Of a stretch of DNA of 64,000 bases, positions 43,843 through 53,530 are shown in pieces. The notes below the pieces were generated by a model. It saw only the letters and a program-made list of their open reading frames with translations, had not been told where the DNA came from and searched no databases. Made by a program: the position numbers and the translations under genes. Source of the stretch: Desulfococcus multivorans (lineage in GTDB: Bacteria > Desulfobacterota > Desulfobacteria > Desulfobacterales > Desulfococcaceae); NCBI RefSeq assembly GCF_001854245.1, contig NZ_CP015381.1, positions 3,445,001 through 3,509,000 of the forward strand, written 5' to 3'. The stretch's first letter is position 1. Every line of letters starts with the position of its first letter.

Positions 43843-45354
43843 ATGAAACGCAATGATGACATTTTCGCCCGCCGGCTGCAAGGCCGGATCCGCACCGCGA
43901 TTGGCGGCCTGATCGTCTGTTGGCTGCTCATCTGGGGCTGTGCGCCGGTGGGCCCCGACTATGTGAAACCGGACATCCGGACGCCCGACGCCTGGTACGC
44001 CCGCCCGCCGGTCTCCGAGAGCTCCGGGAAATCCGATGCCGGGGTCTTGGCGCGCTGGTGGGAGACCTTCGATGATCCGGCCCTCACCGCCCTGATCGAC
44101 GCGGCCGTCCGCCGAAATCTGGACATGAAACAGGCCCTTTCCCGCGTTCGGGAGGCCCGGGCCCGTCAGCGCGGCCGCCGTGCAGACCTGTTTCCAGCCG
44201 TCGACGCCGCTGCCTCGGCGAGCAAAAGCCGAAGCAGCGGGAAGAGCGGCGCCGGCGGCACATCCGAACTCTACTGGAGCGGTGTCGATGCCGCATGGGA
44301 GCTCGACGTCTTCGGGGGCCTGCGACGGTCCCTCGAGGCGTCCCAGGCGGATCTGGCGGCCGATGAAGCGGATTTCCAGGACGTGAAAATCTCACTGATG
44401 GCCGAGGTGGCCCTCAACTACATCGACGTCAGAACCTACCAGGCCCGGCTCGCCGTCTCCAGGTCCAACGTGGCGACCCAGGAGGAGACCTGGGCGCTGC
44501 TGGACACGGTCCACCGTTCCGGCCTGGGCGACGGGCTGGCCGCGGAACAGGCGCGGTACAACCTGGAAAGCAGCCGATCCAGGATCCCCGACCTGAAAAC
44601 CGGGCTGGCACAGGCCCTTAACCGGCTGGACATCCTGACGGCCCGGCCCCCGGGATCGGTCCATGAAATGCTGTCCGCGGCACGTCCTCTGCCCGAGGTC
44701 GCCATCCAGGCCGCCATCGGCGTCCCGGCGGACCTTCTGCGCCGCCGCCCCGACATCCGCAGGGCGGAACGGATCCTGGCGGCGGAAACCGCCCGGGTCG
44801 GCGTGGCCGAAGCCGAACGGTATCCCCGGTTTACCCTGGACGGCACCATCGGGCTGGAGGCCCTCTCCCTCGGGGATCTCCTCCAGACTTCGTCCCGGCA
44901 ATGGCGCATCGGACCCGCCCTCAATTGGCGGATATTCGACGCCGGCGCCATTCGCAGCGGCATCGAAATTCAGACTGCCATCCAGGAGCAGGCGATGCTG
45001 GCCTACGAAACAGCGATCCTGAACGCTCTGGAGGAGGTGGAGAACGCCTTGGTCGCCTATGTCCGGGAACAGGAAAAGCTCACGGCCCTGAAAGCGGCCA
45101 CCCGCTCGGCCCGGTCGGCGGCCGATCTGGCCGAACAGCGCTTCGTGTCGGGTCTCGTCGGGTTCACCGACGTGCTGGATGCCCAGCGATCCCTGCTCAC
45201 CTTCGAGGACGATGCGGCAGCGAGCCGGGGCGCGGTATTCGCCAATCTCGTGCGCCTCTACAAGGTCCTCGGCGGTGGATGGGACGTTGTTCGACCGGCC
45301 GCTTCCGAAACCCAACCCCTCATCCCAGTGGAGAGCCATGAAACAACCCCCTGA
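43843..45354 (+). CDS. NodT-family outer-membrane efflux lipoprotein
   Basis: The 503-aa protein has an N-terminal signal and a lipobox ending at C33 (LLIWGC), followed by APVGPDYVKP, the hallmark of NodT/OprM-type outer-membrane factors. Two TolC-like repeats are intact (LSRVREARARQRGRRADLFPAVDAAAS and RRRPDIRRAERILAAETARVGVAEAERYPRF). It would be the exit duct for the MacAB-like transporter that follows. No good ribosome-binding site precedes ATG 43843; a nine-codon frame (43820-43846) ends in an overlapping ATGA, so coupling to a tiny upstream frame is possible. It overlaps macA-like by 17 bases. Confidence 0.9.
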   Translation: MKRNDDIFARRLQGRIRTAIGGLIVCWLLIWGCAPVGPDYVKPDIRTPDAWYARPPVSESSGKSDAGVLARWWETFDDPALTALIDAAVRRNLDMKQALSRVREARARQRGRRADLFPAVDAAASASKSRSSGKSGAGGTSELYWSGVDAAWELDVFGGLRRSLEASQADLAADEADFQDVKISLMAEVALNYIDVRTYQARLAVSRSNVATQEETWALLDTVHRSGLGDGLAAEQARYNLESSRSRIPDLKTGLAQALNRLDILTARPPGSVHEMLSAARPLPEVAIQAAIGVPADLLRRRPDIRRAERILAAETARVGVAEAERYPRFTLDGTIGLEALSLGDLLQTSSRQWRIGPALNWRIFDAGAIRSGIEIQTAIQEQAMLAYETAILNALEEVENALVAYVREQEKLTALKAATRSARSAADLAEQRFVSGLVGFTDVLDAQRSLLTFEDDAAASRGAVFANLVRLYKVLGGGWDVVRPAASETQPLIPVESHETTP

Positions 45355-46611
45355 AACCGACATCCGGAAAACGCTGGGCATCGGCGCCACCCGAAGTCGC
45401 GCCCGCCGCAGACGATGGATCATCGGGGCGGGTGTCGCCCTTCTTCTCCTCATCGCCGCGGTCACAATATGGCGCATGAAGGCGGATAGGAACGCCCTCA
45501 CCTACATTACCCGACCCGCGACCCGCGGCGACCTGGTGGTCACCGTCACGGCCACCGGAAACCTCGCCGCCACCAACGAGGTGATGGTGGGCAGCGAGCT
45601 GTCGGGCATCATCAAGACGGTAGAGGTTGACTACAACGACCCGGTGGAAAAGGGGCAGCCACTGGCCCGACTGGACGATATCAAGTTCAGGGCCGCTGTT
45701 ATGAAGTCCCGCGCCGCCCTCGCCTCGGCCCGGGCCAGGCTCGAGGAGGCCGGGGCAACCCGGGTGGAAACGGAAAAGCGCCTCGCCCGGTACCGGAAGA
45801 CCCGTGCCATGACCGGCGGAAAACTGCCCTCCGTGGAAGAGCTCGAGACCGCGGAAGCCGCCCTGGCCCGGGCCGTCGCCGCGGTGGGCGTCGCCCGGGC
45901 GGCCATTGACGAAGCCGACGCCCAACGGGTCGAAGACGAAGCCAACCTGGCCAGGACGATCATATACTCTCCGGTCAACGGCATCGTGCTGAACCGTGAC
46001 GTGGATCCGGGGCAGACCGTGGCCGCTTCCCTTCAGGCTCCCGTGCTCTTCACCCTGGCCGAGGACCTGCGCCGGATGGAGCTCCAGGTGGACGTTGACG
46101 AGGCCGACGTGGGCCAGGTGAAGGAGGGGCAATCCGCCGAATTTACCGTGGACGCCTATCCCGACCTCACCTTCAGAGCCGGCATCACCCAGCTGCGATT
46201 CGGGGCCCAGGACACCGACGGCGTCGTCACCTACACGGCCATCATGAATGTCGACAACCCCGATCTGCTGCTGCGGCCGGGAATGACGGCAACGGCGGAC
46301 ATCACGGTGGAGCGCCGGACCGACGCCCTCCTGGTGCCCAACGCAGCCCTCCATTTCACGCCGCCCCAGCCCAAAACGTCCCAACGCCGCGGTTTGATGG
46401 GGGCGATCCTGCCGCGTCCGCCCCATTCCAGAAAACCCAGGGCCGGTTCGGATGAAACTCCCGACGCCAGGCAGGTATGGGTTTTGAAGGATGGCCGTCC
46501 CGTACCGGTGCCCGTAACCGTCGACGCCACCGACGGGTCCCTCACCGCCGTCACCGGCGGCGCGCTCAACGCCGGGCAGGCGCTGGTGGTGGACGCCGTG
46601 GGAGAGGCGTC

Positions 46612-46615
<4 letters not shown>
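45338..46615 (+). CDS. MacA-like periplasmic adaptor of an ABC efflux system
   Basis: The 425-aa protein has one N-terminal membrane anchor (about 28-46), a lipoyl-like domain (VMVGSELSGIIKTVEVDYNDPVEKGQPLARLD), a coiled-coil hairpin (SRAALASARARLEEAG...ELETAEAALARAVAAVG) and beta-barrel parts (TVDAYPDLTFRAGITQLRF). The MacA-type reading is supported by the downstream ATPase and permease. The start ATG 45338 lies within the last codons of the NodT gene; the frame extends upstream but that part is the shadow of NodT. It overlaps the ATPase gene by four bases (ATGA). Confidence 0.9.
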
Positions 46616-47339
<724 letters not shown>

Positions 47340-47340
<1 letters not shown>

Positions 47341-48551
47341 TGCTCTGGGAAACCTGTATGTTGGCCCAGCGGGAGATCCGCCGCAACGTGCTGCGCTCCG
47401 CACTCACCATTCTGGGCATCGTCATCGGGGTCGGCGCCGTCATTACCATGGTGACCCTTGGGGACGGCGCCACCGCCAAGGTCGCCGGCGACATCGGGAA
47501 ACTGGGCAGCAACATGCTCCAGATTCGACCCGGACAGGGATTCCGGGGGCCCGGGGGGGCAAGATCCGATGCCAGGCCCTTCGAGGCCGCCGATGCCGCG
47601 GCCGTAGCGCGTCAGATCCCCGGTCTTTCGGCCGTGGCGCCGACGGCGAGTCAGACCGTCCAGGCCATTTACGGCAACGCCAACTGGTCCACCTCGGTGA
47701 CCGGCAGCACGTCGGCGTATCTCGAGGTCCGGGACTGGGACATCGGGGCGGGCCGAAACTTCACAGGCGGGGAAATCCGCTCCGGAAAGGCGGTCTGTCT
47801 TCTGGGCGCAACGGTAAAGGAGGCCCTTTTCGGCAGGGCGGAGGCGGTGGGGGACACCATCCGGTTAGGCCGGATCTCCTTCAAGGTCATTGGTCTCCTG
47901 GCGGAAAAGGGGCAGTCCAGCTTCGGCATGGACCAGGACGACATCGTGCTGATCCCCCTCAGGACCCTCCACCGCCGGCTTGCGGGAAACACCGACGTCA
48001 CCGCCATCATGGTGTCGGCGAAAAGCGGCGTCGCCACCGAAACGGTCCAGGCCAATATCGAACGCCTGATGCGTCAGCGCCGGGGCATCTCCCCGGGCAA
48101 GGAAGACGATTTCACCGTCCGCGACATGAAGGAGATCATCGCCACCCTCACCGGCACCACACGAGTCCTGACGGGACTCCTGGCGGCCGTGGCCGCCGTG
48201 AGCCTGCTGGTGGGCGGCATCGGCATCATGAACATCATGCTGGTGTCGGTCACGGAACGCACCCGGGAGATCGGCACCCGGTTGGCCATCGGCGCACTCG
48301 AGCGGGACGTCCTGCTCCAGTTTCTGGTGGAAGCGGTGGTCCTTTCCGCCTTTGGCGGCCTCACGGGCATCATTCTGGGACTCGGGGCGGCGATGGCGGG
48401 GGCACGGATGATGGGCATTCCTTTTGTCTTCAACGCCGGCATCGTTGGGGCTGCGTTCTTCTTTTCCGGCGCCGTGGGCGTGGTCTTCGGCTATTTCCCG
48501 GCCCGGAAGGCCGCCCGGTTGAACCCCATCGAGGCGCTCCGGGCCGAATGA
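47340..48551 (+). CDS. ABC transporter permease, MacB type
   Basis: The 403-aa protein has one membrane helix at the N-terminus (ALTILGIVIGVGAVITMV), a large periplasmic domain, and three C-terminal helices with the FtsX-like region (LVGGIGIMNIMLVSVTERTREIGTRLAIGA). This is the MacB permease layout without the fused ATPase. With the adaptor and NodT duct it would expel antibiotics, peptides or lipids across both membranes. The four genes overlap or abut, so they form one operon. It ends 12 bases from the convergent CHASE2 gene. Confidence 0.93.
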
Positions 48552-48563
48552 GGATCCATCATC

Positions 48564-50753
48564 CTAATCCGCACTCGCCGAAGGTTGTCGTCCCAGGGCC
48601 AGAAGGGTGACATCGTCGCGGAGGCCGTCGGCCGACGTGAAGCTTTCGATCTCCATCCTGATCTCGTCGATGAGGTGGCGGGGGGCAGCGCAAAAGGCGC
48701 CGGCCCTCCGGACAAGGCGTTCTCGGGTAAACAGTCGCCCCGCGGGGTTGCAGGCTTCGGTCACGCCGTCGGTGTAGGCCAGGAGGGTCTCCCCGGGGCC
48801 GATGCGGACCCGGAGCACCGTGAAGGACGCCTCCCGGAAAGCCCCCACCGCCGCCCCCGTGGGCGCCAGACGCGCCTTGATCCCGAGGCCGCTTACGATC
48901 AGCGGCGGTTCGTGGCCGCCGTTGATGTAGAAAAGCTCTCCGGTCTCGGTATCGAGAATTCCGAAGAAGAGGGTGGCGAACATGGCGTCCTTTTCGTGGG
49001 TGACGGCAATGTATTCGTTGACGGAGCGGATCGTTTTCGCAAGGACCCGTGAAGGGTCGAAATTTTCCGGACCCCGCGCGGCGCCGCAGTCGACGCCGGA
49101 TGCCCGGGAGAGGATACGTACAAGGCTCCTGAATATGGCCATGTAAAGGGCGGCCCCCACCCCTTTGTCGCACACGTCGGCAATCACCACCCCCATGTAC
49201 CTGGGGTCTTCAAAACAAAAGGCATCATAGAAATCCCCCGACACGTGACGGGCGGCATGAAAATGCGCGGCGATCTCCCATCCCCCGACCTCCGGCAGAA
49301 TCGTCGGGAAAAAACCGGCTTGAATCCGGCGACCGATGTCGAGCTCGTGCTCCGCCCGATGCCGGGCCTGTTCGGTACGGGCAAAGTGCATGGCCCGCTC
49401 CGCGGCGATCGCTGCCAGGATGAAAACGCAGGTCAACCCCGCCGTGAACAAAGGCGCTGAAAAGGGCGGGAGAGTCAAAAACATCGTGAAGGCAATTGCG
49501 CCGGTTCCCAGATAGAGGCCGGACAGCACCAGGGTTCCCAGTATCAAGCCTGTGGACGAACAGATCAGGGACAACCCGAATATACCGATGGCCAACACCG
49601 CAGCAGCCCCTATGCCGACTCCCGGGGACAGGGTGCGCAGGAACGTCTCCGAAAGAATATTCCGGATGACGGCGGCGTGGACGGCCCCCGTCGTGAGACG
49701 CTTTTGCCCCCCGGCGGGTCGGACCTTGACCTCGGCAGCCACGTTTTCGGCAATGACGGCGATTTTTCCGGCGAGATCCCGCTCCAACCGTGCCCTCACG
49801 CCCGGGTCTTCAGCGGCCCGAAAGATCTCCCGATAGCTGTAATGGGCCGTCCGGGTCGGAATGTCGTTGAAATTGACAAGCATGCGGCCGCGACGGTCAA
49901 CGGGAATCACGATGTCCCGGCCCGGCGCCCCGGGGGCGGTTTTGGCACCTTTGAGGATGATCTGTTTTTCAGGGTCGACCTCGATGTCCGCAGGTAAAAC
50001 GCCCAGGTAATCACAGGCCGCCAGAAGCGAGAGGCTCGGGTAGAAGGCGCCCCGGTGGCGAACAAACAGGGGCAGGCCTCTCAGAATGCCGTCGGCATCG
50101 GCGGGAAGGTTCAAAAATCCGATGCCCGCAGCGGCTTTCGCCAGGTGCGAGGCCGTCATCCGGGGGTGACGGCCGACAAAGACGTCATCAGAGGACGAGA
50201 CGACGGACGCGGCCCAGTCTTCGGGGTCCGCGGCGTCCCCTCGGGCCGAGCCCCACACCCCGTTCACGGGAGGCTCGAGGGACCCGAACACCATCCCCAG
50301 GTAGACGCGCCGGGCGGCCCTTACCGCCGCCGTCATCCGCCGATCGTTTTCATCCCCGAGATGCTCCTCGAAAACGAAATCGACAATCTGACTTCTGATC
50401 TTTACCGCGGCGAGATTGTCGATGATCCGGGCGTGGTGGGAGCGATCGTAATAGAAATTGGCATCGATGTAGACAATGGGATCCGACGCGCCGGAAAGGG
50501 CGTCGCCGGCAGACACGCCTTCCGTCGGCATACCCTTCAGTTCGGCCAGGCGGTCGACCAGGGTTGCGTCCAGCCGTTCATAAAGATCACCTCCCCCCCA
50601 TTGGGCGGCGGCGGCCAGGACAAATGCCGACACCGCCAGGACGAGACGAATTTTCACTTTGGCGAAATCCGCGAGCGCCACCGGTATCTCCCTCTCCGTC
50701 AAGCGGGCGTCGCCATCCCCGCTTTCGTCGGGGGTGCGCATCGACGGTTTCAA
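48564..50753 (-). CDS. CHASE2-domain sensor with SpoIIE/PP2C-type serine phosphatase
   Basis: The 729-aa membrane receptor has an N-terminal helix (about 33-51) and a periplasmic CHASE2 domain up to about 345 (DPIVYIDANFYYDRSHHARIIDNL...VDFVFEEHLG). About three membrane helices follow near 375-450, then a cytoplasmic SpoIIE/RsbU-like phosphatase starting with ELDIGRRIQAGFFPTILP. The metal-binding aspartates are visible in HVSGDFYDAF (near 505) and VVIADVCDKGVGAALYMA. Such proteins dephosphorylate anti-sigma-factor antagonists; I see no STAS or anti-sigma gene nearby. The start is either TTG 50753 or ATG 50741. It lies 10 bases after the YceI gene. Confidence 0.87.
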   Translation of the reverse strand: MKPSMRTPDESGDGDARLTEREIPVALADFAKVKIRLVLAVSAFVLAAAAQWGGGDLYERLDATLVDRLAELKGMPTEGVSAGDALSGASDPIVYIDANFYYDRSHHARIIDNLAAVKIRSQIVDFVFEEHLGDENDRRMTAAVRAARRVYLGMVFGSLEPPVNGVWGSARGDAADPEDWAASVVSSSDDVFVGRHPRMTASHLAKAAAGIGFLNLPADADGILRGLPLFVRHRGAFYPSLSLLAACDYLGVLPADIEVDPEKQIILKGAKTAPGAPGRDIVIPVDRRGRMLVNFNDIPTRTAHYSYREIFRAAEDPGVRARLERDLAGKIAVIAENVAAEVKVRPAGGQKRLTTGAVHAAVIRNILSETFLRTLSPGVGIGAAAVLAIGIFGLSLICSSTGLILGTLVLSGLYLGTGAIAFTMFLTLPPFSAPLFTAGLTCVFILAAIAAERAMHFARTEQARHRAEHELDIGRRIQAGFFPTILPEVGGWEIAAHFHAARHVSGDFYDAFCFEDPRYMGVVIADVCDKGVGAALYMAIFRSLVRILSRASGVDCGAARGPENFDPSRVLAKTIRSVNEYIAVTHEKDAMFATLFFGILDTETGELFYINGGHEPPLIVSGLGIKARLAPTGAAVGAFREASFTVLRVRIGPGETLLAYTDGVTEACNPAGRLFTRERLVRRAGAFCAAPRHLIDEIRMEIESFTSADGLRDDVTLLALGRQPSASAD

Positions 50754-50763
50754 GGCGGTTCTT

Positions 50764-51351
50764 CTATTGCCGGATGCCCTCGACGCTCACCGTTATATCG
50801 ACCGCGTCGCTGACGCCGTTCAACATGAAATTCATCCCCCAGGCGCTCCGCTGGATGGTGAAGACGGTCTCAAACCCGATGCGATACTGTCCCCAGGGGT
50901 CCTTTCCGGCACCGGTCCGCCGCACCACCGCCGTCACGGGACGGGTTTTCCCCAGAAGGGTGAGATCGCCCGCCACCGCAAAGGTCTCGTCTCCGGTCTT
51001 TTTTATGGACGTACTCCTGAAGGTGATGGCCGGGTGCTGCTCGACATCAAAGAAATCAGCGCTCTTGAGGTGCTGATCCCGTTTTTCGACATCCGTATCA
51101 ACGGAGGCGACATCCACCGACATCTCCACCCGGCTCTTCTCCGGCGCGGCGTCGTCCCACTGGATGACGCCTGCAGGTCCTGGAAAGCGACCGTAAGAAT
51201 ACCCGATGTCAAGATGCTTTACCCGAAACAGGACATAGGAATGGACCGGATCCACCTGATAGGTCTCTGCCGCAGCCGTTGCACCCGAAAGCAACATTCC
51301 TGCCAGGAGACTTCCAATCCACAACCCCGTTACATCGCGTTTTATACTCAT
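50764..51351 (-). CDS. periplasmic YceI-family protein
   Basis: The 195-aa protein has a cleavable signal peptide (WIGSLLAGMLLSGATAAA) followed by the YceI lipocalin-like fold: ETYQVDPVHSYVLFRVKHLDIG at the start, VDVASVDTDVEKRDQHLKSADFFDVEQHP in the middle, and FTIQRSAWGMNF near the end. YceI proteins bind isoprenoid or amphiphilic lipids in the periplasm. I start it at ATG 51351, which leaves a normal signal peptide; the open frame extends 15 codons upstream. Being 10 bases before a CHASE2 sensor gene suggests it may present a ligand to that receptor, which is inference. Confidence 0.9.
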   Translation of the reverse strand: MSIKRDVTGLWIGSLLAGMLLSGATAAAETYQVDPVHSYVLFRVKHLDIGYSYGRFPGPAGVIQWDDAAPEKSRVEMSVDVASVDTDVEKRDQHLKSADFFDVEQHPAITFRSTSIKKTGDETFAVAGDLTLLGKTRPVTAVVRRTGAGKDPWGQYRIGFETVFTIQRSAWGMNFMLNGVSDAVDITVSVEGIRQ

Positions 51352-51479
51352 GCTGCATTCCTTTCCTTGGAGAGTGGGGGATGAATCGAAGATCAAAGCT
51401 TTAAGGTAAAAAATGATTTCGGTTTGTCAACAGCGGGCGACAGGGATATCGAGGTCGGACAGGGAAGGATCGACGAAGG

Positions 51480-52394
51480 TCAGGCCTGCTTCTCGTGATT
51501 CAGTGATAGCGACATCTCTTCATATACCACCACCCGATCGCGGCCGCCTTGTTTCGCGGCATACATCGCTTCGTCTGCTCGGGCGATATGCCCCTCGATG
51601 GATATATCGATTACCATTTTGGTGATACCGAAAGAGGCCGTGACGTTCAGTGAGCATTCTTCATCCACATCGATGTTCAGGGATGCAAGACCCGTTCGCA
51701 GACGGTTCATGATATGCTTTGCCCTCTCCAGATCGGTGTTGGGCAGACAGATCAGAAATTCTTCACCGCCATAGCGACATATCGAATCATAGGGCCGTAT
51801 TTTATGGTTGAGGTATTGGGCGGTGACCCTCAGCACCCTGTCTCCCGCCAGATGGCCGTGGGTGTCGTTGATCGCCTTGAAATGGTCCAGATCCACCATG
51901 CAAATGCAGCAGGACTCATCGGTTCGGGACAATCGCGCAAGCTCGCCGTCGAGAATCCGGATAAAGGCCTGTCGATTGAGGATATCCGTCAGCGGATCGA
52001 ATTCAAACAGGGTTTTCAGGAGCTCCTCTTTGAAATCTAAAACAGCTTTTGAAAAATTCCTTTCATTTTCAATAAGGTTTTCATAGTCGCCAATGGTGAT
52101 TATCTTGCCGCATTCTATTTTTGCGGCCAGGGTATACGCGCTTTCATGCAGCTTGCGGTGGTGTTGATCTATAGCCGTAAACCCCGGATGACGGCTCAAG
52201 ACGGCGGAGGGAAGACCGCGATACCACTGGCCGAAACGGCACTGCCGGTAAGAATGTCTTGAAAAGCAGACCTCGTTCAGCGGTAAATCGAATATCAGGC
52301 TGCGATGCCAGGCGTGAAGCCACCGCTGGTGCTCGATGACCGCCTCTTCGAGTTCTTTGACGACGGCTCTCAGCTTTTCGCTTGTCAGTTGCAT
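51480..52394 (-). CDS. DgcZ-type diguanylate cyclase (CZB zinc-binding + GGDEF)
   Basis: The 304-aa protein has an N-terminal chemoreceptor zinc-binding (CZB) domain with H22, C52, H79 and H83, the same positions I recall for E. coli DgcZ. This supports ATG 52394 as start although the frame opens 41 codons earlier. The C-terminal GGDEF domain carries GGEEF (208-212) and a product-inhibition I-site RPYD (199-202), which E. coli DgcZ lacks in exact form. It would make cyclic di-GMP, inhibited by zinc. The coding DNA looks more AT-rich than neighbours. It lies downstream of a NifX-like gene and a possible small gene. Confidence 0.9.
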   Translation of the reverse strand: MQLTSEKLRAVVKELEEAVIEHQRWLHAWHRSLIFDLPLNEVCFSRHSYRQCRFGQWYRGLPSAVLSRHPGFTAIDQHHRKLHESAYTLAAKIECGKIITIGDYENLIENERNFSKAVLDFKEELLKTLFEFDPLTDILNRQAFIRILDGELARLSRTDESCCICMVDLDHFKAINDTHGHLAGDRVLRVTAQYLNHKIRPYDSICRYGGEEFLICLPNTDLERAKHIMNRLRTGLASLNIDVDEECSLNVTASFGITKMVIDISIEGHIARADEAMYAAKQGGRDRVVVYEEMSLSLNHEKQA

Positions 52395-52510
52395 CTCCAA
52401 TACCTTTTTCCAAAAAACGTCCGGCCGTCCGAAACGCTCTCGCCGGCCTCTGCTTACGGTATGGAAATGCGCCTCTTCGATCGGGTTCACGGCGCGCCGC
52501 CGTTCATACT

Positions 52511-52681
52511 TTACCACGAAAAGCGGCGCGTCTCTTCGGAATCGTCCGGATCGAGCACAGTGTTCGGAAGCCTGGAAAGCCGGTCGCTGTCGGTCCTTTC
52601 AGCAGATGAAATGGGCTTCTTATCCATATTAACATAATGCTTCACCACCGGGATAGGCAAATAGATTTTCACTGGCCCCAT
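52511..52681 (-). CDS. possible 56-aa small protein
   Basis: An open frame from ATG 52681 to TAA at 52511 encodes 56 residues starting MGPVKIYLPIPVVKHYVNMD and continuing with a polar, charged tail (SAERTDSDRLSRLPN, then LDPDDSEETRRFSW). It fills most of the 322-base gap between the NifX-like and DgcZ-type genes on the same strand. There is no strong ribosome-binding site and no recognised family. The sequence reads like a structured start and a disordered tail rather than random shadow. It could be a small partner of its neighbours or be spurious. Confidence 0.42.
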   Translation of the reverse strand: MGPVKIYLPIPVVKHYVNMDKKPISSAERTDSDRLSRLPNTVLDPDDSEETRRFSW

Positions 52682-52716
52682 CAAGATTTATCCGAAGATT
52701 CGGGACATCGTCCGGT

Positions 52717-53295
52717 CTAGGATCGCGTCATGGCGCCGCCGCATTTCGGGCAGCGCATATCAAAACAGGGAACCCCCGGCTGATGAGGCGCCGTTTCCCC
52801 ACATCCAGGGCAGACACAGGCGCCGCCCGGGCCCAGTCCTCGACCGCCGCCCCTGCCCATGCCGCGACCCCCACCGCCCATACCGCGACCGCCGCCGCCC
52901 ATGCCGCGACCGCCGCCGCCCATACCGACTCCGGAGGGGGTTCCGGTTGCGCCGGAAGAGGGGGTTGATGCCGCTCCCCCTTCACCGCTTTGGTATGTCC
53001 CCATGACCTGACGCACCGTACCGGATTTTCCGGTATAGGCCTTCACACCCGCTGCCTGCAGCACATTCGCAGCCTTGGGCCCCAGGCTGCCGGTAACGAC
53101 TGCTTCCGCCCCTGCATCGGCGACCATCTGGGCGGCCTGGACGCCCGCCCCCGAGGCATTCCCGGCGGCCTGGTTTTCCAGCGCCTCAAATTCTCCGGAT
53201 GCCGGATCCACAATGATAAAATAGGGACAACGGCCGAACCGCGGCTCAACCTGTGCATCCAGGTCGGGCCCTGTCGATGAGATCGCGATCTTCAT
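52717..53295 (-). CDS. NifX/NafY-like (orange-protein-like) protein with Gly-rich linker and zinc-ribbon tail
   Basis: The 192-aa protein starts with the dinitrogenase iron-molybdenum cofactor biosynthesis fold (MKIAISSTGPDLDAQVEPRFGRCPYF, AAQMVADAGAEAVVTGSLGPKAANVL, residues 1 to about 105). A Gly-rich linker with repeated GMGGGGR units follows, then a cysteine-rich end (CVCPGCGE, MRCPKCGG) that may bind zinc or iron. Small proteins of this family in sulfate reducers include the orange protein, which binds a Mo-Cu sulfide cluster. I start at ATG 53295, where the fold begins. It is next to copper-handling genes, but 235 bases separate it from copA, so shared control is not proven. Confidence 0.83.
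   Translation of the reverse strand: MKIAISSTGPDLDAQVEPRFGRCPYFIIVDPASGEFEALENQAAGNASGAGVQAAQMVADAGAEAVVTGSLGPKAANVLQAAGVKAYTGKSGTVRQVMGTYQSGEGGAASTPSSGATGTPSGVGMGGGGRGMGGGGRGMGGGGRGMGRGGGRGLGPGGACVCPGCGETAPHQPGVPCFDMRCPKCGGAMTRS
52841..52924 (-). repeat. 21-base G-rich tandem repeat in the NifX-like gene
   Basis: About three to four copies of a unit encoding GMGGGGR (plus-strand ccgcgaccgccgccgcccat with A/G changes) give the Gly-rich linker. The minus strand carries closely spaced runs of G and could form G-quadruplex-like structures. Confidence 0.65.
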
Positions 53296-53530
53296 CACAC
53301 GCCTCCTTGATAAAGGGTAAGTTAATAAAGCTTGAGTTTCAGACATATGCTCATAACACCATTATAAGGATTTATCTCATTCTTTCAATCCCCCGTCGTG
53401 AAATCCCACCGTTTTTTTTGCAATGCCGTGACGATCTTACCCAAAAACGGGTTTCAACACAGGCAAATGGCGGTGCCGGGCGTCAAAGGGCCGCATTCGG
53501 CGGGAGGAAGGATCGAAGGTCGGAAGCGCT

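Noticed and set aside
43820-43846. Eight-residue leader frame ending in ATGA at the NodT-type gene start
   Set aside because: Too short to support by itself and without a ribosome-binding site; mentioned only as a possible coupling element.
52841-52924. Regular repeats suggesting a CRISPR array
   Set aside because: The units are 21 bases, contiguous and in frame with a Gly-rich coding linker, without spacers.
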